6,909 bases of DNA, from contig JAPYWU010000076.1 in the NCBI GenBank assembly GCA_028276205.1, forward strand, positions 1 through 6,909, written 5' to 3'. Position 1 is the stretch's first letter, and each line of letters starts with the position of its first letter. The translations under genes were made by a program, and so were the position numbers. Positions 1 to 5,916 of the stretch are shown here, one piece after another. The DNA comes from Dictyoglomaceae bacterium. Lineage in GTDB: Bacteria; Dictyoglomota; Dictyoglomia; Dictyoglomales; Dictyoglomaceae. Under the pieces are notes generated by a model. That model was not told the origin of the DNA and searched no databases. It saw nothing but the letters and a program-made list of their open reading frames with translations.

Positions 1-52
1 TCATAAGTGGATTAAAGCGGTAGAGAAAATTATAAAGGAATCTAAAAGGTAA
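1..52 (+). CDS. C-terminal tail of an upstream gene (partial, unidentified)
   Basis: An open frame enters from the left edge and ends at TAA 50-52. It encodes only about 16 residues, HKWIKAVEKIIKESKR, an amphipathic, lysine-rich helix-like tail. The stop is followed at once by the AGGAGG ribosome binding site of the aldolase gene, with only 12 nt between stop and ATG, so the two genes are almost certainly co-transcribed. The tail is too short to identify. In several bacteria a 2-keto-3-deoxygluconate kinase or a uronate/gluconate dehydratase precedes eda, so that is a reasonable guess from context, but nothing in these residues proves it. Confidence 0.6.
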   Translation, partial: HKWIKAVEKIIKESKR

Positions 53-64
53 GGAGGAGTTATT

Positions 65-709
65 ATGGGGCGATATGATATTTTAGAGAGAATGATAGAG
101 TGTGGAATAGTAGCAGTAATAAGGACAGATTCTCCCGAAGATTTACTGGATGTAACTAAAGCTTTATATGATGGGGGAATTATCTCTTTAGAGATTACAA
201 TGACTGTACCTTCAGCCATAGAATATTTACCTAAAGTGAAGAAAGCTCTTGGCAAAGACGCCATAGTTGGTATGGGTACAGTATTAGATTCAGAGACTGC
301 AAGAATGGCTATCCTTGCTGGTGCAGATTTTATTGTTTCTCCAGTTTTAAAGAAAGAGATTATAAATTTGTGTCATAGGTATGATAAGATAGCTGTTCCT
401 GGAGCTTATACACCTACAGAGATATTAACTGCTTGGGAGGAAGGGGCAGATGTGGTAAAGCTTTTTCCCGCAGACACATTAGGACCTAAGTATATAAAAG
501 CTATACATGGGCCTATGCCATATATTAGAATATCTCCTACAGGAGGAGTGAGCTTGGAAAATGTGGGAGAATTTATTAAGGCTGGTGCTTGTTTTGTAGG
601 AGTTGGGGGACATCTTGTAGATAAAAAGGTTATTGCAGAGAAAAAATTTGAAATATTAACGGAAAGGGCAAAAAGTTATATAGAGGAGATTAAAAAAGCA
701 AGATCTTAA
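65..709 (+). CDS. eda: KDPG/KHG aldolase (2-dehydro-3-deoxyphosphogluconate aldolase)
   Basis: This class I aldolase of 214 residues has the usual length for the family. It cleaves 2-keto-3-deoxy-6-phosphogluconate to pyruvate and glyceraldehyde 3-phosphate, and many members also cleave 4-hydroxy-2-oxoglutarate. It acts in the cytoplasm at the end of the Entner-Doudoroff and uronate routes. Visible landmarks of the single TIM barrel are the catalytic Glu43 in LEITMT, GMGTV at 69-73, IVSPVL at 90-95, PG at 112-113, the Schiff-base Lys132 in VVKLFPA, the phosphate-binding SPTGGV at 157-162 and GVGG at 179-182. The E. coli enzyme has an Arg four residues after the catalytic Glu; here it is Thr47, as in the Thermotoga-type enzyme as I recall it. 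The start ATG is set by AGGAGG at 52-57 with 7 nt spacing. The gene is close behind an upstream gene and followed by a terminator, so it is probably the last gene of an operon. The family call is firm; the physiological substrate depends on unseen upstream genes. Confidence 0.95.
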   Translation: MGRYDILERMIECGIVAVIRTDSPEDLLDVTKALYDGGIISLEITMTVPSAIEYLPKVKKALGKDAIVGMGTVLDSETARMAILAGADFIVSPVLKKEIINLCHRYDKIAVPGAYTPTEILTAWEEGADVVKLFPADTLGPKYIKAIHGPMPYIRISPTGGVSLENVGEFIKAGACFVGVGGHLVDKKVIAEKKFEILTERAKSYIEEIKKARS

Positions 710-739
710 TAAAATTTTAATTTTACAAAAAAGTTTTTT

Positions 740-781
740 AAAGGCTGGAAGGATAAATTAATATCTTTCCAGCCTTTTTTT
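740..781 (+). terminator. Intrinsic (Rho-independent) terminator after eda
   Basis: A hairpin of about 15 bp pairs 740-754 (AAAGGCTGGAAGGAT) with 763-777 (ATCTTTCCAGCCTTT), with one G-T pair and an 8-nt AT loop. The descending arm continues into an uninterrupted T run to 781. It lies 31 nt after the eda stop. It should separate the eda transcription unit from the phosphorylase operon downstream. Confidence 0.93.
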
Positions 782-802
782 GTAATTAGTTTAATACCCT
801 TA

Positions 803-831
803 TTGACATATACTATTTAAATCTGTACTAT
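803..831 (+). promoter_or_regulatory. Sigma-A/sigma-70 type promoter for the phosphorylase operon
   Basis: A perfect -35 hexamer, TTGACA at 803-808, is followed after exactly 17 bp by TACTAT at 826-831 as the -10 element. An overlapping alternative, TATACA at 829-834, has poorer spacing. Transcription would start near 838, giving a leader of about 80 nt before the ATG at 918. The promoter sits directly between the eda terminator and the first phosphorylase gene, which is where an operon promoter is expected. The prediction is from sequence only. Confidence 0.75.
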
Positions 832-917
832 ACATATTAAATAAAAGTTTCTTGATGAAATTATAACTGGTTTCTTAATAAAGTTTATAAAAAATTATTA
901 GATAAGGGGGTTTATTC
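832..917 (+). promoter_or_regulatory. AT-rich leader and ribosome binding site of the first GH94 gene
   Basis: This is the presumed 5' untranslated leader. It holds a heptamer direct repeat GTTTCTT at 847-853 and 870-876 (23 bp apart) and a weak TTTC-ttgat-GAAA inverted repeat at 848-860. Either could be part of an operator, but both are short and may be chance in such AT-rich DNA. The ribosome binding site AAGGGGG at 904-910 lies 7 nt before the ATG. I see no recognisable riboswitch or attenuator-like hairpin. Confidence 0.4.
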
Positions 918-3347
918 ATGAGATTTGGTTATTTTGATAATGTAAGAAAAGAATATGTTATTACTAGGCCCGATACTCCGAGGGAATGGACTAATTATCT
1001 TGGATCTTTAGAATATGGAGCTATTATTACTAATAATGCTCAAGGTTATAGTTTTGTCAAATCAGGAGCAAGTGGAAGAATATTAAGAGGAAGATTCAAT
1101 GTTCCACCTACCACAGCTCCTGGAAGATATATATATCTTAAGGATATGGAGAATGGAGATTATTGGTCTGCATCTTGGCTTCCTGTAAAAAAAGATTTAT
1201 CAAAATACGAATCTATTTGTAGGCATGGTATTCTTTATACGATTATAACCTCGAAATACGACGGTATAGAAACTGAGACTTTATATTACGTTCCTTTAAA
1301 TGAACTATATGAAGTATGGGCGATAAAGGTAAGAAATAATAGTGGAAGAAAGAGAAAAATTTCTCTTTTTAGTTATGCAGAGTTCACAAATGAGCCCAAT
1401 GAAACTCAAGATTTAGTAAATATGCAATATACCCTTTTTATATCCAGAACATATTACAAAGATAATCTTATAATACAGACAATAAATGAAAATTATTCGG
1501 AAATCGGTAAAGTTATACCTCAAGAAGAAGGGATAAGTGGTAGAAGATTTAACAGATTTTTTGGAGTAATCGGAGAAAAAGTTGTTTCTTATGATGGTGA
1601 CAGAGACAAATTTATAGGAAGTTATAGGGATTACTCAAATCCTATTGCAGTGGAAAGAGGAATGTGTGGTAATAGTCTAAATTATGGCAAAAATAGTTGC
1701 GCTGGTACTCAGGTTATTTTAGATTTAGAACCGGGGGAAGAAAAAGAAGTAATATATGTACTTGGTCAAGGTGCAGAGGCTACAGGTAGAAGGGTTATGG
1801 CAAAATATGAAGAAAAAGGTAGGGTTGAGAAGGAGTGGAATGAACTTAAGAATTATTGGCAATCAAAATTGGAAGGCTTTAAAGTTAAGACTCCTGATGA
1901 AAATTTTGATACCATGGTTAATATATGGAATGCATATCAATGTTTTATTACTTTCTTCTGGTCAAGAGCTGCCTCTATGATTTATGTGGGGCAAAGAGAT
2001 GGGTATGGATATAGGGATACGGTACAAGATATACAAGGAATAATTCATCTTGAACCACAAGAGACAAAGAAAAGGTTGAGACTTATGTTAGCAGGACAAA
2101 CCTCTAAAGGGGTAGCTTTGCCTTTAGTATTTTTTGATTATGAGATTAAACCCAATCAAGGCTTATCATTGGATAATCCGTATTATGTAAAGAGAACGGG
2201 ATATACTGAATATAGATGTGATGATCATTTGTGGTTATATATTACCATTAGGCAGTATATTAAAGAAACTGGGGATTTGGCATTTTTGGATGAAATATTA
2301 CCTTATTCTGATTATGGTGAAGATACAGTATATGAACATTTGAGAAAGGGTATATTATTTTCTCTTAGCAAATTAGGCAAACATGGATTAACTTTTGGTT
2401 TGGACGCTGATTGGAATGATACTTTAAGACTTGGAGAAGAGGGTGAGACAGTATTTGCATCCATGCAATTGTATCTTGCTCTAAAGATATTTGCTGAGTT
2501 TGCTGAAAGAAAAGGTAAAAAAGAAGATGTAGAATGGGCTGAGAAAGAAGCTAAAAAATTGTATGAAAATATTCAGAAATATGCTTGGGAAGAGGATAGA
2601 TTTGTTAGAGGATTTATAGGAGATGAGGTAATTGGATCAAAAAAGAATACTGAGGCAAGTTTTTGGCTTAATCCTCAAGTATGGGCTGTACTGAGTGGGG
2701 TGGCTACAGAAGAACAAGCAAAGATTTCAATGGACAATGTGGAAAAAATACTTAACACAGACTATGGAGCCATGATTATGTATCCACCTGTAAGAACTTG
2801 GGGATTTCCTGTATTTAGAATGATTCTATTCAATCCAGGAATGAAGGAAAATGCAGGGATTTTCTGTCATCCCCAAGGATGGCTTATAAAAGCAGAGACC
2901 ATTCTTGGTAATGGAGATAGAGCTTTTAAATATTATCAAGAAGTAAATCCAGCCAATATGAATGATAAGGCTGAAATAAGAGAGGCAGAACCTTATGTCC
3001 ATTGTCAATTTGTAGAGGGAAAAGATAGTCCATATCATGGAAGAGCCCATGTACATTGGTTAACAGGTACAGCATCCAGTATGATGGTAGCTGCAGTAGA
3101 GGGAATACTTGGTATAAAGCCTGATTATGATGGTATAGTAATTGATCCCTGTGTGCCATCTCATTGGAAAGAGTTTTATATAGAGAAAGTTTTTAGGGGT
3201 AAAAAGTTGAGAATTAAGGTGGAAAATCCAAATGGGGTACAAAAGGGTGTAAAAACTATTAATCTCAATGGAAAAGAAATTAGGGGTAATTTTATTTTGG
3301 AAAAAGATTTGGCGGATGATAATGAAATAATAGTAATTATGGGATAA
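918..3347 (+). CDS. GH94 glycoside phosphorylase, divergent paralogue of cellobiose phosphorylase
   Basis: This cytoplasmic inverting phosphorylase of 809 residues is full length for the family. It should split a beta-linked disaccharide with phosphate into an alpha-sugar 1-phosphate and a free acceptor sugar. The layout is an N-terminal beta-sandwich (about 1-280), a helical linker, an (alpha/alpha)6 catalytic barrel (about 320-725) and a C-terminal beta domain to a terminal IMG. The catalytic acid is Asp501 in ADWND (498-501 with Trp499). Donor and phosphate-site residues are present: Arg350, Arg360, Arg366-Asp367, Lys643-Glu644, His651 and Thr716-Gly717. The spacing matches Vibrio chitobiose phosphorylase numbering as I recall it. 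The short segment after the catalytic Asp and the longer loop at 393-434 are closer to chitobiose phosphorylase than to cellobiose phosphorylase. Acceptor-loop positions that are Glu and Tyr in cellobiose phosphorylases are Arg634 and Phe638 here. Candidate substrates are cellobiose-like disaccharides, cellobionate, chitobiose or laminaribiose. The family is certain; the substrate is not. Confidence 0.92.
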   Translation: MRFGYFDNVRKEYVITRPDTPREWTNYLGSLEYGAIITNNAQGYSFVKSGASGRILRGRFNVPPTTAPGRYIYLKDMENGDYWSASWLPVKKDLSKYESICRHGILYTIITSKYDGIETETLYYVPLNELYEVWAIKVRNNSGRKRKISLFSYAEFTNEPNETQDLVNMQYTLFISRTYYKDNLIIQTINENYSEIGKVIPQEEGISGRRFNRFFGVIGEKVVSYDGDRDKFIGSYRDYSNPIAVERGMCGNSLNYGKNSCAGTQVILDLEPGEEKEVIYVLGQGAEATGRRVMAKYEEKGRVEKEWNELKNYWQSKLEGFKVKTPDENFDTMVNIWNAYQCFITFFWSRAASMIYVGQRDGYGYRDTVQDIQGIIHLEPQETKKRLRLMLAGQTSKGVALPLVFFDYEIKPNQGLSLDNPYYVKRTGYTEYRCDDHLWLYITIRQYIKETGDLAFLDEILPYSDYGEDTVYEHLRKGILFSLSKLGKHGLTFGLDADWNDTLRLGEEGETVFASMQLYLALKIFAEFAERKGKKEDVEWAEKEAKKLYENIQKYAWEEDRFVRGFIGDEVIGSKKNTEASFWLNPQVWAVLSGVATEEQAKISMDNVEKILNTDYGAMIMYPPVRTWGFPVFRMILFNPGMKENAGIFCHPQGWLIKAETILGNGDRAFKYYQEVNPANMNDKAEIREAEPYVHCQFVEGKDSPYHGRAHVHWLTGTASSMMVAAVEGILGIKPDYDGIVIDPCVPSHWKEFYIEKVFRGKKLRIKVENPNGVQKGVKTINLNGKEIRGNFILEKDLADDNEIIVIMG

Positions 3348-3363
3348 AGGAGGAGAATAAAAA

Positions 3364-5799
3364 ATGAGATTTGGATATTTTGATGATAAAAATAGGGAGT
3401 ATGTTATAACAACCCCTCAAACTCCATTTCCTTGGATTAACTATTTAGGGGTTGAGGATTTCTTTTCCATAATTTCAAATACAGCAGGAGGTTATTGTTT
3501 CTACAAGGATGCAAGGCTTAGAAGAATATTAAGGTTTAGATATAATAATGTGCCTTTAGATAATGGAGGAAGATATTTCTATATTTGGGAAAATGGAGAT
3601 TTTTGGAATCCGTCATGGAAACCTGCAAAAAAGGATTTAGATAAATATGAGTGTAGACATGGACTATCATATACAAAGATATATGGTGAAAAAAATGGAA
3701 TTTCTGCTGAGATACTTTTCTTTGTGCCTTTGAAGTTTAACGGTGAGATACATAAATTGACACTAAAAAATAACTCTAATACTAAGAGATATTTAAAACT
3801 CTTTTCTTTTGTGGAATGGTGTTTATGGAATGCTTGGGATGATCAGACTAATTTTCAAAGGAATCTTTCTACAGGTGAGGTAGAAATAGAAGGATCAGTT
3901 ATATATCATAAGACAGAATATAGGGAGAGAAGAAATCATTATGCTTTTTATTCTGTAAATGTGCCAATTCAGGGTTTTGATACTGACAGAGATACATTTA
4001 TTGGTATGTATAATGGTTTTGATGAACCAAGAGCTGTTATTGAAGGTAGAGCATTTAACTCTGTAGCAGAAGGATGGGCACCTATTGCATCTCATTATAT
4101 TGAGGTTAATTTAGAACCCGGTGAATCTAAGGATTTTGTATTTGTGTTAGGTTATGTTGAAAACCCTGATGAGGAAAAATGGGAAAGGCCAGGAGTAATT
4201 AATAAGAAGAGAGCTTACGAAATGATAGAAAGATATAAAGATGTGAAATCTGTTGATAAAGCCTTTTTGGAATTAAAAGAGTATTGGGACGAGATATTAT
4301 CAAATTATCAAATTAATCATGATGATGAGATTCTTTCAAGGATTGTTAACATATGGAATCAATATCAATGTATGATTACTTTTAATGTAGCAAGAAGTGC
4401 ATCATATTTTGAATCAGGAATAAGTAGAGGAATAGGCTTCAGAGATTCAAATCAAGATATCTTAGGTTCTGTACATATGATTCCAAGTAGAGTAAGGGAG
4501 AGAATTTTGGATCTTGCTTCAACTATGTTTGAAGATGGTAGTTGTTATCATCAATATCAACCATTGACAAAGAGAGGAAACAACGATATAGGAAGTGGTT
4601 TTAATGATGATCCTTTATGGATTATTCTTTCCACAGGAGCCTATATAAAAGAGACTGGGGATTTTGATATATTAAAAGAAGTAATTCCTTATAATAATGA
4701 TGAGAATAGGAAGGGTACACTATTTGAACATATTAAGAAAGCTTATCATCATGTAACAAATAATTTAGGACCACATGGTTTGCCTCTTATAGGAAGAGCA
4801 GACTGGAATGATTGTCTTAATCTTAATTGTTTCTCAAAAACTCCTGATGAGTCTTTTCAGACTACTTCTAATGTAGAAGGTGGTACTGCAGAGTCAGTAT
4901 TTATAGCAGGTCTTTTTGTATATGCTACACCAGATTATATAAGAATGTGTAAAGAAATGGGAGAAGAAGAGGAGGCTAAGTGGGCTGAAGAAGCAAGTAA
5001 ACAAATGATTGAAGCGATTAATAAGTATGGATGGGATGGAGAATGGTTCCTGAGGGCTTATGATTATTTTGGTAGAAAAGTAGGTAGCAAAGAATGTGAG
5101 GAAGGAAAGATATTTATAGAACCTCAAGGTATATGTACCATGGCAGGTATTGGAGTAGAAGATGGAAGAGCTAAATCTGCCTTAGATTCTTGTATTAAGT
5201 ATTTAGATACAAAATATGGTATGGTTTTACAACAACCAGCTTACTCCAGATATTATATAGAATTGGGTGAGATTTCTTCTTACCCACCAGGATACAAGGA
5301 AAATGCAGGAATATTTTGCCATAATAATCCATGGGTAGGTATAGGAGAGACGGTAATAGGTAGAGGAAGAAGAGCTTTTGAAGTATATAGGAAGATTACA
5401 CCTGCATATTTTGAGGATGAAAGTGAGATCCATAAGATGGAACCATATGTATATTGTCAAATGGTAGCTGGAAAAGATGCTAAAAGACATGGGGAAGGTA
5501 AAAATTCATGGCTTACTGGTACTGCATCTTGGGCTTTCGTGTTGATATCTCAATTTGTATTGGGTATAAGACCAGATTATGATGGTCTAAGAATAGACCC
5601 CTGTATTCCTGAAGATTGGAAAGAATTTAGAGTGGTGAGAAAATTCAGAGGGGCTGTATATGATATAAAGATAGAAAATAGTAAAGGAGTTTCAAAAGGT
5701 GTAAAAAGAATATTATTGGATGGAAAAGATATAGAAGGAAATATATTACCTGTTTTGAATGATGGGAAAATTCATCAGGTGATAGTAGAAATGGGTTAA
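3364..5799 (+). CDS. cbpA: Cellobiose phosphorylase (GH94)
   Basis: The product converts cellobiose plus phosphate to alpha-glucose 1-phosphate and glucose in the cytoplasm, saving one ATP compared with hydrolysis. Its 811 residues equal the C. thermocellum enzyme in length as I recall it, and long stretches match throughout. The domain order is beta-sandwich (about 1-280), linker helices, (alpha/alpha)6 barrel (about 315-730) and C-terminal beta domain. The catalytic acid is Asp483 in RADWNDCLN (Trp481 beside it). Donor-site Arg355 and Asp361, phosphate-site His653 and Thr718-Gly719, and the acceptor-site set Glu636, Tyr640, Lys645 and Glu646 are all present and correspond to the Cellulomonas gilvus residues E649, Y653, K658 and E659. 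The cellobiose-type loop YHQYQP at 395-400 and the long segment 486-510 after the catalytic Asp are intact. AGGAGG at 3348-3353 lies 10 nt before the ATG. The gene starts 16 nt after the first GH94 gene, so the two share an operon, and a terminator follows. Confidence 0.96.
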   Translation: MRFGYFDDKNREYVITTPQTPFPWINYLGVEDFFSIISNTAGGYCFYKDARLRRILRFRYNNVPLDNGGRYFYIWENGDFWNPSWKPAKKDLDKYECRHGLSYTKIYGEKNGISAEILFFVPLKFNGEIHKLTLKNNSNTKRYLKLFSFVEWCLWNAWDDQTNFQRNLSTGEVEIEGSVIYHKTEYRERRNHYAFYSVNVPIQGFDTDRDTFIGMYNGFDEPRAVIEGRAFNSVAEGWAPIASHYIEVNLEPGESKDFVFVLGYVENPDEEKWERPGVINKKRAYEMIERYKDVKSVDKAFLELKEYWDEILSNYQINHDDEILSRIVNIWNQYQCMITFNVARSASYFESGISRGIGFRDSNQDILGSVHMIPSRVRERILDLASTMFEDGSCYHQYQPLTKRGNNDIGSGFNDDPLWIILSTGAYIKETGDFDILKEVIPYNNDENRKGTLFEHIKKAYHHVTNNLGPHGLPLIGRADWNDCLNLNCFSKTPDESFQTTSNVEGGTAESVFIAGLFVYATPDYIRMCKEMGEEEEAKWAEEASKQMIEAINKYGWDGEWFLRAYDYFGRKVGSKECEEGKIFIEPQGICTMAGIGVEDGRAKSALDSCIKYLDTKYGMVLQQPAYSRYYIELGEISSYPPGYKENAGIFCHNNPWVGIGETVIGRGRRAFEVYRKITPAYFEDESEIHKMEPYVYCQMVAGKDAKRHGEGKNSWLTGTASWAFVLISQFVLGIRPDYDGLRIDPCIPEDWKEFRVVRKFRGAVYDIKIENSKGVSKGVKRILLDGKDIEGNILPVLNDGKIHQVIVEMG

Positions 5800-5825
5800 T
5801 TTATCAATAAATAAAATTTTTGAAT

Positions 5826-5867
5826 AAAAAGGGGAGAAAGTAAAATTTTTCTCCCCTTTTTATTTTT
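5826..5867 (+). terminator. Intrinsic terminator after the phosphorylase operon
   Basis: GGGGAGAAA at 5831-5839 pairs with TTTCTCCCC at 5848-5856. The stem extends through flanking A5826-5830 and T5857-5861 to about 14 bp, with an AT-rich loop of about 8 nt. A T-rich tail (TTTTTATTTTTT) follows at 5857-5868. Because the A run upstream mirrors the T run, it could also act on the opposite strand, but no - strand gene is seen nearby. It lies 26 nt after the cellobiose phosphorylase stop. Confidence 0.92.
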
Positions 5868-5902
5868 TATAAAATATATTAAACTACAAAAAGAATATCC
5901 TT

Positions 5903-5916
5903 AGGGGGTATTAATG
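5903..5916 (+). promoter_or_regulatory. Ribosome binding site deciding the GH31 start
   Basis: AGGGGG at 5903-5908 lies 5 nt before ATG 5914-5916. A second in-frame ATG at 5920 would sit 11 nt away. The first is preferred on spacing, though it adds only two residues (Met-Ser). No convincing promoter is visible in the 46 bp between the terminator tail and this site: TATAAA at 5868-5873 could be a -10 element, but nothing like a -35 lies at the right distance because that position falls within the terminator hairpin. Confidence 0.6.

Noticed and set aside
191..208. Missing Arg after the catalytic Glu of the aldolase (EITMT instead of E. coli EVTLR)
   Set aside because: The Thermotoga-type KDPG aldolase, as I recall it, also has Thr here, so this is a normal subgroup feature and not a defect.
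1..264. Open reading frame on the - strand covering the start of eda
   Set aside because: It lies antisense to a clear, well-conserved aldolase, has no recognisable motif and no ribosome binding site that I can see; it is a shadow of AT-rich coding DNA.
832..917. Riboswitch or attenuator in the 80-nt leader
   Set aside because: No stable GC-containing hairpin, no terminator/antiterminator pair and no recognisable aptamer core is visible.
1756..1980. Second + strand frame inside the first GH94 gene
   Set aside because: It is out of frame within a continuous conserved protein, and the main frame has no break that would call for a frameshift explanation.
2826..3242. Several overlapping - strand open frames inside the first GH94 gene
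   Set aside because: All are antisense to conserved GH94 sequence, their compositions look like reverse-complement artefacts, and they overlap one another.
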